Part shown: positions 1-7,063 of the stretch, one piece after another
How positions within the stretch are numbered: position 1 is the first letter of the stretch
Layout of the letters: the number at the start of each line of letters is the position of its first letter
DNA from: an uncultured Bacteroidales bacterium
GTDB lineage: Bacteria; Bacteroidota; Bacteroidia; Bacteroidales; UBA932
Assembly (NCBI GenBank): GCA_946545765.1
Contig: CAMNNS010000052.1
Location: forward strand, 1 to 9,247
DNA length: 9,247 nt
Direction of reading: 5' to 3'
Program-made: the position numbers and the translations under genes
The notes under the pieces: generated by a model
Seen by the model: the letters and a program-made list of their open reading frames with translations, nothing else
What the model was told of the DNA's origin: nothing
Databases searched by the model: none

Positions 1-210
1 ACTATTCTCCCGATGCATGCCCCTATTATTTCATCTCTTAATCAAGGGGTTGTCAGCTTTCTGTTGGACAATAACGAAAAGCTCGATAATATAGAGGTGT
101 CTGATAAAGAAAATATACCTTTAAGTTTAAATAATGGGAGAGGTGAGGTAGATATTAAGGGTGGCTTTATAGAGATGAATGAGGATAAAGTAACAGTTTG
201 TATTTTGTAA
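1..210 (+). CDS. atpC: F1 ATP synthase epsilon subunit, 3' part (5' end outside window)
   Basis: This is the epsilon subunit of the F1 rotor stalk, which contacts gamma and the c-ring. The frame is open from base 1 and reads TILP before the ATG at 13; TILPMHAPIISSL is the conserved strand of the epsilon N-terminal beta-sandwich, so that ATG is an internal methionine and about 20-25 N-terminal residues are missing. The protein ends with GGFIEMNEDKVTVCIL and a stop. In the E. coli type, two C-terminal helices follow the matching GG-hydrophobic-E...VTV strand; here there are none, so this is a short, beta-sandwich-only epsilon. The next gene begins 21 bases downstream in the same direction. Identification is confident from the motif and the operon context; the true start cannot be seen. 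Confidence 0.92.
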   Translation, partial: TILPMHAPIISSLNQGVVSFLLDNNEKLDNIEVSDKENIPLSLNNGRGEVDIKGGFIEMNEDKVTVCIL

Positions 211-231
211 ACTAATAGTGTTGATTAAAAA

Positions 232-624
232 ATGATTATAAAAAAATATTTGATACATAATTGGATACTTTGTACAAGTTTGTTGTTTTTAACATTATTA
301 TTGTATCTTTTTGTATTTAAGACAATTAGTGCTACCGATTTTATATATTTGAATATTATTGTTGTCTGTTGTTTTATTATACATACTCTTTCTTTAGCTT
401 TATTATTGAAACTTAATAAAAAAAGACCTAAACAGAAGCCATTAAATTATTTGATTATAAAGGCTATAAGAATTTTCCTTTTACTTGCTTTTGCAGTTAT
501 TATCTGTTTTATTGTTAAGGAGAATCTAAAGATTATTTTAATCTTTTTTGCTATTTGTTATTTGATTTGGCTTCTTTTTGATACTTTGTTTTATTACAAG
601 AATAACGCTCAAATAATGGGTTAA
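232..624 (+). CDS. Four-helix membrane protein in the atp operon, function unassigned (AtpI-like position)
   Basis: I do not recognise a family by sequence. The 130-residue protein is very hydrophobic, with four likely transmembrane segments at about residues 11-29, 37-59, 79-95 and 101-121. The loop at 60-70 is strongly basic (KLNKKRPKQK), which by the positive-inside rule puts that loop and both ends in the cytoplasm. It lies between atpC and atpB, 4 bases before atpB, so it is almost certainly co-transcribed. Length, helix number and position next to the a and c genes resemble AtpI, the small membrane protein that helps c-ring assembly in other bacteria, but that role is inferred from context. 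The start is the ATG at 232 after an A-rich leader without SD; no better start is visible. Confidence 0.85.
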   Translation: MIIKKYLIHNWILCTSLLFLTLLLYLFVFKTISATDFIYLNIIVVCCFIIHTLSLALLLKLNKKRPKQKPLNYLIIKAIRIFLLLAFAVIICFIVKENLKIILIFFAICYLIWLLFDTLFYYKNNAQIMG

Positions 625-628
625 TTAT

Positions 629-1729
629 ATGGGTAAAAAGATTTACATATTAGTTTTTGTTGTAGTATGTTTAATACTACCTGTAAATCTTTATTCTAAT
701 GTTAATACCTCATTATCAGAAAGCAATGTGCATGATGATAAAGAGGAAGGTGTGAATGTGCAAGAGATTATTTTTGACCATATTTTAGATTCATACGAGT
801 GGCATATCACGACATTTGGTCATAAGCATATATCTATACCTCTCCCTGTTATTCTATATAGTAAACATAGTGGTTGGCATATCTTTTTATCTAATAAGTT
901 ACATAAAAATGGTGGAAGTTATAAAAATTTTTATCCCGCTCCAATCGATCATCCTCGTGCAGGTAAATTATTAGAAAAGATGCCCGATGGGACATTTGTA
1001 AGACCTTTTGATCTATCATTTACCAAGATGTCTTTATCTGTATTGCTTAATTCTATTTTACTCGCAATTCTTATTCTAAGTGTTGCAAGGTGGTATAGAA
1101 AGCATCTTGATGGAAGTGGTGTTCCTGGGAAATTTGCAACAGCAATTGAATTTGTAGTTATGATGGTAGAAGATGATATAATTAAACCTTGTGTTGGTAA
1201 AAATTATAAAAAATTCTCACCTTATTTACTTACAGTCTTCTTTTTTATATTGATTAGTAATTTAATGAGTCTGGTCCCATTTTTCCCTGGAGGTGTGGGA
1301 ATTACAGCCAATATGACAATAACCATGTTTTTAGCTCTTTGTACTTTTATTGCTGTAAATATTTTTAGTACAAGGGAACATTGGAGAGAAATTTTGTGGC
1401 CTGATGTACCTGTTATGTTAAAAGCACCTATACCTCTTATGCAGGTAATAGAGTTTGTAGGGATATTTACAAAACCTATCGCTTTGATGATAAGATTATT
1501 TGCTAATATATTAGGTGGGCATATGGCGATGCTTGTTCTTACTTCTTTGATATTTATTGGGTTTGGAGTAGGTAAAGCGATGGGTTCATCGATGACATTC
1601 ATATCTGTATTTTTTAATACATTTATGAGTGTTTTAGAGTTGCTTGTAGCTTTTTTACAGGCTTATGTATTTACACTATTAAGTGCAGTATTTATTGGAA
1701 ATGCTCAGATTGAACACCATACTCAATAA
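629..1729 (+). CDS. atpB: F0 ATP synthase subunit a, with signal peptide and periplasmic extension
   Basis: Subunit a forms the proton half-channels beside the c-ring. The essential arginine is R289 in MIRLFANILGGHM (E. coli R210, LRLFGN), and Q344 in LQAYVFTLL matches E. coli Q252. H298 stands at the E. coli E219 position and E337 at the H245 position, the swapped pair also known from mitochondrial enzymes. The protein has 366 residues against about 270 in E. coli. The excess is N-terminal: a signal-peptide-like start (basic GKK, hydrophobic residues 5-18, possible cleavage near 23), then about 110 polar residues before the first channel helix at about 133-154. Further helices lie near 199-220, 226-247 and from 270 to the C-terminus. 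The ATG follows the upstream stop by 4 bases, with no SD. Confidence 0.97.
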   Translation: MGKKIYILVFVVVCLILPVNLYSNVNTSLSESNVHDDKEEGVNVQEIIFDHILDSYEWHITTFGHKHISIPLPVILYSKHSGWHIFLSNKLHKNGGSYKNFYPAPIDHPRAGKLLEKMPDGTFVRPFDLSFTKMSLSVLLNSILLAILILSVARWYRKHLDGSGVPGKFATAIEFVVMMVEDDIIKPCVGKNYKKFSPYLLTVFFFILISNLMSLVPFFPGGVGITANMTITMFLALCTFIAVNIFSTREHWREILWPDVPVMLKAPIPLMQVIEFVGIFTKPIALMIRLFANILGGHMAMLVLTSLIFIGFGVGKAMGSSMTFISVFFNTFMSVLELLVAFLQAYVFTLLSAVFIGNAQIEHHTQ

Positions 1730-1776
1730 TGAATTTGAATGAATTAATTATATAAACAATTTAAAATTAAACAGTT

Positions 1777-2046
1777 ATGATGACTATTTTATCGATTATT
1801 TTAGAGTACACAATGGAAATTGCTATTAGCAAGAGTGTAGCGGTATTAGGTGCCGGCTTTGTTGTTTTAGCTGCAGCTACAGGTATTGGCAAAATTGGTT
1901 CAAATGCTATGGATGCTATCGCTCGTCAACCACAAGCTGCCTCTGATGTTAGAAGTGCAATGATTCTTTCGGCTGCTTTGATTGAGGGTGTTGCCCTTAT
2001 TGCAGTAATTGTTTGTATGTTATCATATTTTGTGCAACTTGGTTAA
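1777..2046 (+). CDS. atpE: F0 ATP synthase subunit c (proteolipid ring)
   Basis: Subunit c is the helical hairpin that forms the rotor ring. Helix 1 carries the glycine-rich GAGFVVLAAATGIGKIG; the polar loop is ARQPQ (usual ARQPE); helix 2 contains ALIEGVAL with the ion-binding carboxylate E70. The residue aligning with the Na+-ligand Gln32 of Ilyobacter is isoleucine, and E70 is followed by Gly rather than Ser, so the site looks proton-type. The reading frame gives 89 residues; a second ATG (residue 13, base 1813) would give 77, close to the 79 of E. coli. I keep the first ATG because Bacteroidota c subunits often have a short extra N-terminus. The 47-base AT-rich gap before it is the longest inside the operon. 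The leader is A-rich without SD. Confidence 0.95.
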   Translation: MMTILSIILEYTMEIAISKSVAVLGAGFVVLAAATGIGKIGSNAMDAIARQPQAASDVRSAMILSAALIEGVALIAVIVCMLSYFVQLG

Positions 2047-2067
2047 TCTTTTTTAAACTAATTTGTT

Positions 2068-2577
2068 ATGGCTTTATTACTCCCTGACGGTGGTTTATTA
2101 TTTTGGACACTAATTAGTTTTGGTATAGTTTTTTTTCTCCTTGCTAAGTTTGGGTTTCCTGTAATAACTAAATCTGTAGAAAAACGCAGAGAGTTTGTTC
2201 AATCATCTTTAGAAGGGGCTAAAGAGGCCCAAATTAAACTCTTAAATCTTAAACAAGAAGGTGATGCACTAATTGAATCTGCTAATAATGAACAGGGTAA
2301 GATTCTTAGGGAGGCTGCTGCAGAGAGAGATAAAATAATTAAAGTAGCCAAGGAACAAGCATCTATTATTGCAAAAAAAGAGTTTGATGATGCTAAGTTG
2401 CAGATTGCCAAAGAGAGAGATGAGGCCATACTGAATATTAGAAGAGAGGTGGCGATGTTATCTTGTGATATTGCCGAAAAAATATTGCGAGAAAAATTGT
2501 CTGATAAACAAACTCAAATGGAGTTTATAGAGAAGATGTTAGGAGAAATGTCACGCCAGAATAAACTCTCTAATTAA
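2068..2577 (+). CDS. atpF: F0 ATP synthase subunit b (peripheral stalk)
   Basis: Subunit b is the stator stalk that holds the alpha/beta head against the turning rotor. One transmembrane helix lies near the N-terminus (about residues 8-28, GLLFWTLISFGIVFFLLAKF), followed by a basic juxtamembrane stretch (KSVEKRREFV). The rest is a long charged helix rich in Ala, Glu, Lys and Gln, typical of the b-dimer coiled coil, ending in MSRQNKLSN. The 169-residue length is close to the usual 156-170. It lies 21 bases after atpE and 4 bases before atpH. Only one b gene is present, as expected outside photosynthetic bacteria. The ATG at 2068 has no SD. The call rests on architecture and position, since b sequences are poorly conserved. 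Confidence 0.94.
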   Translation: MALLLPDGGLLFWTLISFGIVFFLLAKFGFPVITKSVEKRREFVQSSLEGAKEAQIKLLNLKQEGDALIESANNEQGKILREAAAERDKIIKVAKEQASIIAKKEFDDAKLQIAKERDEAILNIRREVAMLSCDIAEKILREKLSDKQTQMEFIEKMLGEMSRQNKLSN

Positions 2578-2581
2578 CGAT

Positions 2582-3169
2582 ATGGAAGTAGGTATTTTAT
2601 CTGTCAGATATGCGAAAGCACTTTACGACTTTGCAAAACAAAAGCAAGTTGATAAAGAGGTTTATGATATTATGAGAGTTCTAATAAACTCTTTCACAGA
2701 TAATCTACGTTTAGCTGTTACTGTAAATGACCCGTTATTAGACCCTTCTGATAAGATAGGTTTATTGATGACAGCTTCTGGTATATACTCAACTCATAAT
2801 GATATTCAAAAGAACGATTTAGTTATAAGTGTAATACGAGATTTTTTCAAGCTTGTTATTAACAACAAAAGAGAGGGGTATATAAGAACTATCGCGATGA
2901 ATTATCAAGAAATATATAGAAAAGAGAATAATATCGCGATTGCAAAAATTACCACAGCTGTAGAATTGGACAAAAATGTAGAGGAGATGATTCTAAAAAG
3001 AGCGTCACAGATATTACATAAAGATATTGAATTACATAAGGTTATAGATAAAAAAATAAATGGAGGATTTATCTTAGATGTTGATGGGTATAGAGTTAAT
3101 GCTTCTGTATCTTCTCAAATTTCAAAAATTAAAAGAACTTTATTAGATAAAAATAGAAGAATCGTTTAA
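2582..3169 (+). CDS. atpH: F1 ATP synthase delta subunit (OSCP)
   Basis: Delta sits on top of the F1 head and joins it to subunit b. The N-terminus contains SVRYAKALYDFAKQK, the usual delta/OSCP opening (RYA.ALF..A). The C-terminal signature is clear: IDKKINGGFILDVDGYRVNASV at about residues 157-178, with the GGF, D and ASV elements of the family, followed by a basic helix. The 195-residue length is slightly above the 177 of E. coli. The gene starts 4 bases after atpF and its stop is 1 base before the atpA start, so translational coupling is likely. It contains two of the six ATCGCGA palindromes of the window, both as Ile-Ala codon pairs. Confidence 0.95.
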   Translation: MEVGILSVRYAKALYDFAKQKQVDKEVYDIMRVLINSFTDNLRLAVTVNDPLLDPSDKIGLLMTASGIYSTHNDIQKNDLVISVIRDFFKLVINNKREGYIRTIAMNYQEIYRKENNIAIAKITTAVELDKNVEEMILKRASQILHKDIELHKVIDKKINGGFILDVDGYRVNASVSSQISKIKRTLLDKNRRIV

Positions 3170-3170
3170 T

Positions 3171-4757
3171 ATGGTAGGAAACATTAAAGCAAGTGAGGTG
3201 TCTCAAGTCTTAAAAGAGCAATTGGCTGGCATAGACTCTCAAATTCAATTAGATGAAGTTGGTACAGTGTTGCAGGTTAGCGATGGAGTAGTTCGTATTT
3301 ATGGACTAAGAAAGGCTCAGGCTAATGAGTTGCTTGAGTTTGAAAATGGTGAAATGGCTGTTGTGATGAATTTGGAGGAGGATAATGTGGGAGCTGTTTT
3401 ATTAGGTCCTACTGATGAAATTAAAGAGGGATTCTCTGTTAAAAGAACTAAACGAATAGCTTCTATTAGGGTAGGGGAGAAGATGTTAGGTAGAGTTATA
3501 AATCCACTTGGTGTCTCATTAGATGGTAAAGGGGAGATAGATGGCGAATTATATGAAATGCCATTAGAGAGAAAAGCCCCTGGTGTAATTTACAGACAGC
3601 CTGTTAATCAACCTCTTCAGACAGGAATTAAAGCTATTGACTCTATGATTCCTATTGGTAGAGGACAAAGAGAGTTGATAATTGGTGATAGACAAACTGG
3701 TAAGACAGCTATCGCGATAGATACAATAATAAACCAGAAAGCCAATTATGATGCTGGCGATCCTGTCTATTGTATATATGTGGCTGTTGGGCAAAAAGGT
3801 TCTACTGTTGCCTCTTTAGTTAATACATTAGTTTCTTATGGTGCAATGGATTATACTATTGTTGTTTGTGCCACTGCTGCAGACCCTGCTGCACTTCAAT
3901 ATTTTGCACCATTTGCAGGAGCTGCTATTGGAGAATACTTTAGAGATACCGGTAGAAATGCACTTGTTATATATGACGATTTGTCTAAACAAGCTGTCTC
4001 TTATAGAGAGGTCTCTTTGATTTTGAGAAGACCTTCTGGTAGGGAAGCTTACCCTGGGGATATATTTTATTTACACTCAAGATTATTGGAGAGAGCTGCT
4101 AAAATCATAGATCAACAAGAGGTTGCCGAGAAAATGAACGATTTGCCTGAAAGTTTAAAAGGGATAGTTAAAGGTGGAGGTTCCTTAACTGCTCTCCCAA
4201 TAATTGAGACTCAAGAAGGTGACGTTTCTGCCTACATTCCAACTAATGTAATTTCTATTACCGATGGACAAATTTTCTTGGATACAGATTTATTTAATCA
4301 AGGAAACAGACCTGCGATTAATGTGGGTATTTCTGTAAGCCGTGTTGGTGGTAATGCACAGATAAAATCTATGAAAAAAGTTGCCGGTACATTAAAAATT
4401 GATCAAGCACAATATCAAGAACTTGAGTCATTTACAAAGTTCGGTGGCGAAATGGATAAAGTTACTGCAATGGCAATAGATAAAGGGAGAAAAAATAGTA
4501 GATTGTTAGTTCAACAACAATATAGCCCGATGGTTGTAGAAGAACAAGTTGCTATACTTTATTGCGGTACTCATGGTTTGTTCAAGGATATAAATATAGA
4601 TGATGTGTTAGAGTTTGAAAAAGAGTTTATCCAATCATTAAGATTGAACCATTCCGATGTTTTACAGAAGATTAGAGAAGGTGTTATAAATGATGATATA
4701 ACAAAAATTTTAGACGAAACTGCTAAAAAAATTTCAAACCAATTATCTAAATCGTAA
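3171..4757 (+). CDS. atpA: F1 ATP synthase alpha subunit
   Basis: Alpha is the non-catalytic nucleotide-binding subunit of the alpha3beta3 head and supplies the arginine finger to the catalytic site on beta. The N-terminal beta-barrel (about residues 28-95) includes VGTVLQVSDGVVRIYGL. The P-loop is GDRQTGKT at residues 172-179, with K178 and T179; Walker B lies in NALVIYDDLSKQA. The family signature PAINVGISVSRVGG carries the finger arginine at R391 (E. coli R376). The helical C-terminal domain is intact. The length is 528 residues against 513 in E. coli. The ATG is 1 base after the atpH stop and has no SD. I see no substitution at the expected key residues. Confidence 0.99.
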   Translation: MVGNIKASEVSQVLKEQLAGIDSQIQLDEVGTVLQVSDGVVRIYGLRKAQANELLEFENGEMAVVMNLEEDNVGAVLLGPTDEIKEGFSVKRTKRIASIRVGEKMLGRVINPLGVSLDGKGEIDGELYEMPLERKAPGVIYRQPVNQPLQTGIKAIDSMIPIGRGQRELIIGDRQTGKTAIAIDTIINQKANYDAGDPVYCIYVAVGQKGSTVASLVNTLVSYGAMDYTIVVCATAADPAALQYFAPFAGAAIGEYFRDTGRNALVIYDDLSKQAVSYREVSLILRRPSGREAYPGDIFYLHSRLLERAAKIIDQQEVAEKMNDLPESLKGIVKGGGSLTALPIIETQEGDVSAYIPTNVISITDGQIFLDTDLFNQGNRPAINVGISVSRVGGNAQIKSMKKVAGTLKIDQAQYQELESFTKFGGEMDKVTAMAIDKGRKNSRLLVQQQYSPMVVEEQVAILYCGTHGLFKDINIDDVLEFEKEFIQSLRLNHSDVLQKIREGVINDDITKILDETAKKISNQLSKS

Positions 4758-4759
4758 TA

Positions 4760-5743
4760 ATGGCATCTTTAAAAGAGACAAAACAAAGGATTGCCTCTGT
4801 TCGTGGAACAAGGAAAGTTACTTCTGCAATGAAGATGGTATCTTCTGCAAAACTGCATAAAGCTCAGAGTATTATCCTTAATATGTTGCCATACCAGAAG
4901 AAGTTGGAGACAATTTTATCTAACTTTATGAGTGGTGAAAAGTGTGAGATTAAATCTCCTTATATCATAGAGAAAACTAAAGATGGAATTTTAGAAACTT
5001 CTAACTCTGCCCCCAAAAAGTTAAACAAAAAGAAAATAGCTATTATTGTATTTTCTTCTAATTCAGCCTTATGTGGTGCTTTTAACTATAATATTATTAA
5101 GGAATTTACATCTTCTGTCCTCTCTTTTCGTGATCAAATAGAGAGTGAGAATCATGATATAGAAGATATAATAGATGTCTATCCTATCGGGAAAAAGATA
5201 GAAGATGCTGTAAAAAAGATGGGTTTTAATATAGCATACTCTCCTATTTTAGAAGATGATATACTTGCTTATCAACACCTTGCAGCAAAACCAAATTATT
5301 TCCAAATTTATCAATTGGCACAACATTTAATGGATGAATATATTAAAGGTGAATTGGATAGGGTAATTTTAATTTATCACCATTTTAAGTCTGCGGGTGT
5401 TCAAACTATTGAGAATAAAACCTATTTGCCAATTGATTTGAGTGATATTAAAGAGAATTATAAAGCAGATATGTCTGAGCAAGCATATCTTCATAATTAT
5501 ATTGTAGAACCATCTATACCAGAGGTTTTATCTTCATTGATCCCGCAAGTTTTAGTTCAAAAATTATATACTGCATTAGCCGATTCGTTTGCTTCTGAAC
5601 ACGCAACAAGGACAATGGCAATGCAGGTTGCTACAGATAATGCCGATGATTTAATTTCTGAATTAACAATCCTTTATAATAAATCGCGACAACAGGCAAT
5701 AACTGCAGAATTATTAGATATTGTTGCTGGAAGCGTTAAATAA
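4760..5743 (+). CDS. atpG: F1 ATP synthase gamma subunit
   Basis: Gamma is the central shaft turning inside alpha3beta3. The N-terminal helix has the conserved opening SLKETKQRIASVRGTRKVTSAMKM, and the C-terminal helix ends with the matching ARTMAM-like (ATRTMAMQVATDNADDLI) and YNKSRQQAITAELLDIVAG segments. The Rossmann-like middle contains SSNSALCGAFN, equivalent to STDRGLCGGLN of E. coli. At 327 residues it is about 40 longer than E. coli gamma; much of the excess is a polar, lysine-rich stretch around residues 65-92 and a negatively charged stretch around 120-135. The gene starts 2 bases after atpA and is the last of the operon, since the next gene is on the other strand. Confidence 0.97.
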   Translation: MASLKETKQRIASVRGTRKVTSAMKMVSSAKLHKAQSIILNMLPYQKKLETILSNFMSGEKCEIKSPYIIEKTKDGILETSNSAPKKLNKKKIAIIVFSSNSALCGAFNYNIIKEFTSSVLSFRDQIESENHDIEDIIDVYPIGKKIEDAVKKMGFNIAYSPILEDDILAYQHLAAKPNYFQIYQLAQHLMDEYIKGELDRVILIYHHFKSAGVQTIENKTYLPIDLSDIKENYKADMSEQAYLHNYIVEPSIPEVLSSLIPQVLVQKLYTALADSFASEHATRTMAMQVATDNADDLISELTILYNKSRQQAITAELLDIVAGSVK

Positions 5744-5756
5744 ATCTCGATTCTTT

Positions 5757-5777
5757 ATTATGAAAACAATAATTTTT
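5757..5777 (+). terminator. Weak terminator-like hairpin after atpG
   Basis: ATTAT (5757-5761) pairs with ATAAT (5769-5773) around a 7-base loop and runs into five T residues (5773-5777), 14 bases after the atpG stop. It is the only hairpin plus T-run I see in the 51-base gap between the converging atpG and lipoprotein genes. The stem has only 5 A/T pairs, so it may be too weak to act alone; the call is tentative. Confidence 0.25.
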
Positions 5778-5794
5778 GTCTGCCTGTCTCCTGT

Positions 5795-6271
5795 TTACTT
5801 GACTATAACAATAGGGTTAGAGCATTTTTTGCCATTCAGTTTAAATGATTCTTTTACTTTTAACTTTGACTCGTTTAATTTACACTTATAGGTGACCTCG
5901 CTTATGCTACCATCGGGCCATTTAATTGTCATCTGCTCTGTATCATTATTTTCCCTGTCAAATTCGCCAAATGCTATATAATAACAATCTGAACCTTTTT
6001 CAACTCTTGCCCCTCCATATATAGGCATTATGACTTTAGTGACAGGGGAAATGTCGTTCTTATCTATTACCTCGCTGTAATTTCTGAATGATATCTTTGT
6101 GCCAATCAGCCAAGTATTATTGTTGGCTGGGTCAAGCATATCATTGCCATGTGAATCTTGCACTTGAATTTTAAATGTAATAGGGACCCAATCAATTTCA
6201 AGAAGCTCACTCTCTTTATCGCATCCATTAAAGCAAATGATTGCAATTAGAATTACCAGTATTCGTTTCAT
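5795..6271 (-). CDS. Small lipoprotein of unknown function
   Basis: I chose the methionine at 6271 (158 residues) because it begins a clean lipoprotein signal: MKR, a hydrophobic run ILVILIAIICF, then the lipobox FNGC with the acylated cysteine at residue 17. The open frame runs upstream to an ATG at 6352, but that would put 27 unlikely residues ahead of the signal. The mature part begins CDKESELLE; charged residues just after the cysteine are compatible with export to the outer surface in Bacteroidota, which is an inference. The rest (about 140 residues, with DSHGNDMLDPANNNTW and KWPDGSISEVTYKC) looks like a beta-rich fold resembling many small Bacteroidales lipoproteins I cannot name. The gene is single, convergent with atpG and divergent from the phosphatase gene. 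The leader is A-rich (AAAAATAAAG) with no SD. Confidence 0.8.
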   Translation of the reverse strand: MKRILVILIAIICFNGCDKESELLEIDWVPITFKIQVQDSHGNDMLDPANNNTWLIGTKISFRNYSEVIDKNDISPVTKVIMPIYGGARVEKGSDCYYIAFGEFDRENNDTEQMTIKWPDGSISEVTYKCKLNESKLKVKESFKLNGKKCSNPIVIVK

Positions 6272-6461
6272 AGACTTTATTTTTAAGAAATAACGTAACG
6301 TGTTTTGTAATACTTCCATAATGATGCGGAAACTACATCTATAGTGACACACAAATTCTGATTTATGGATGTAAAGATATGTAATCCGATTGTAAAAATC
6401 AAGGTTAGACTATGGACGAAAGCTCTCCAATGACACTAAGCAGAGGATTAGTAAGTCGATG

Positions 6462-6492
6462 TGTGATTACTGGGCTAAGTTGCCTATCTTTG
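6462..6492 (+). promoter_or_regulatory. Candidate Bacteroidales-type promoter for the phosphatase gene
   Basis: TATCTTTG at 6485-6492 is a perfect match to the Bacteroidales -7 consensus TAnnTTTG. TGTG at 6462-6465, 19 bases upstream, matches the -33 TTTG in three of four positions at the accepted 19-21 spacing. It would start RNA near 6498 and leave a leader of about 55 bases before the ATG at 6553, which favours that start over the ATG at 6412. No transcript evidence is available. Confidence 0.45.
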
Positions 6493-6524
6493 CAGAGACT
6501 TACTGAAAATACAATAGAAGATAT

Positions 6525-6548
6525 TGTAAACCGTAGTGTAAACCATAA
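6525..6548 (+). repeat. Direct repeat TGTAAACC x2, 12-base period
   Basis: TGTAAACC occurs at 6525-6532 and again at 6537-6544, each followed by a 4-base spacer (GTAG, ATAA). A near copy, TGTAATCC, is at 6380-6387. The pair lies between the candidate promoter and the phosphatase ATG, in what would be the mRNA leader. It could be an operator or chance; the 12-base period is not an exact helical turn. Confidence 0.4.
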
Positions 6549-6552
6549 AAAT

Positions 6553-7059
6553 ATGAATAATCATAACGATTTGAATATCAACAACAAATACAAAGTCATT
6601 TTCGTCTGCCACGGAAATATTTGTAGAAGTCCTATGGCAGAGTGGATTATGAAAGATTTAGTTAGTAAAAATGGTTGTGATAAAGAATTTAATATTTCAT
6701 CAGCGGCAGTCTCTACTGAAGAAATAGGTAATGATATTTATCCCCCTGCTAAAAGAAAACTTACAGAAAAGGGGATATCTTTCTCTAAACATAGTTCACA
6801 TAAGATTACTCTTAAAGAGATATTAGATGCTGATTATGTTGTTGTGATGGATCAATCAAATATTCGCTTGATTTCCAATATTATACAAAGTCAATCTAAA
6901 TCTAAAGAAGAGGAAAATCTTGCTTTTTCAAAAATTAAACTTTTAATGAGTTTTTGTGGTACAAATCGCGATGTGGCAGATCCTTGGTACACTGGTGATT
7001 TTGAAAAAGCATTCAACGATATTTTTCTTGGTTGTTCTTCCTTACTAAAGAATATTTAG
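6553..7059 (+). CDS. Low-molecular-weight protein tyrosine phosphatase
   Basis: This cytoplasmic enzyme removes phosphate from protein tyrosine (family: LMW-PTP, related to arsenate reductases of the ArsC/Wzb fold). With the start at 6553 it has 168 residues, near the family's usual 150-165. The P-loop VCHGNICRSPMAEW gives the nucleophile C19 and the phosphate-binding R25 of CX5R(S/T); the general acid is D143 in VADPWYTG. All are intact. The open frame extends upstream to an ATG at 6412, but those 47 residues are not part of the fold and contain the candidate promoter, so I prefer 6553, which has the usual A-rich leader. No kinase or capsule genes are adjacent, so the substrate is unknown. 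The gene converges on the DUF853 ATPase gene with 4 bases between the stops. Confidence 0.9.
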   Translation: MNNHNDLNINNKYKVIFVCHGNICRSPMAEWIMKDLVSKNGCDKEFNISSAAVSTEEIGNDIYPPAKRKLTEKGISFSKHSSHKITLKEILDADYVVVMDQSNIRLISNIIQSQSKSKEEENLAFSKIKLLMSFCGTNRDVADPWYTGDFEKAFNDIFLGCSSLLKNI

Positions 7060-7063
7060 AAAG

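Noticed and set aside
1222..1602. 126-codon open frame on the - strand inside atpB
   Set aside because: It lies wholly inside a well-supported gene, shows no family features and is explained as a shadow of atpB codons; the same holds for frames at 2199-2429 (-), 3564-3794 (-), 3838-4020 (+) and 7032-7286 (+).
1730..1737. TGAATTTG as an internal promoter between atpB and atpE
   Set aside because: It matches the -7 consensus in all but one of its fixed bases, but I see no good -33 element, and the word is easily found by chance in AT-rich DNA.
6272..6352. 27-residue upstream extension of the lipoprotein frame (start at 6352)
   Set aside because: It would bury the lipoprotein signal peptide inside the protein; the start at 6271 gives a standard signal and lipobox.
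5744..6552. Lipoprotein region as a recently transferred island
   Set aside because: Base composition by hand (roughly 36% G+C in the lipoprotein gene) is not clearly different from atpA, and no repeats, integrase or tRNA boundary were seen.
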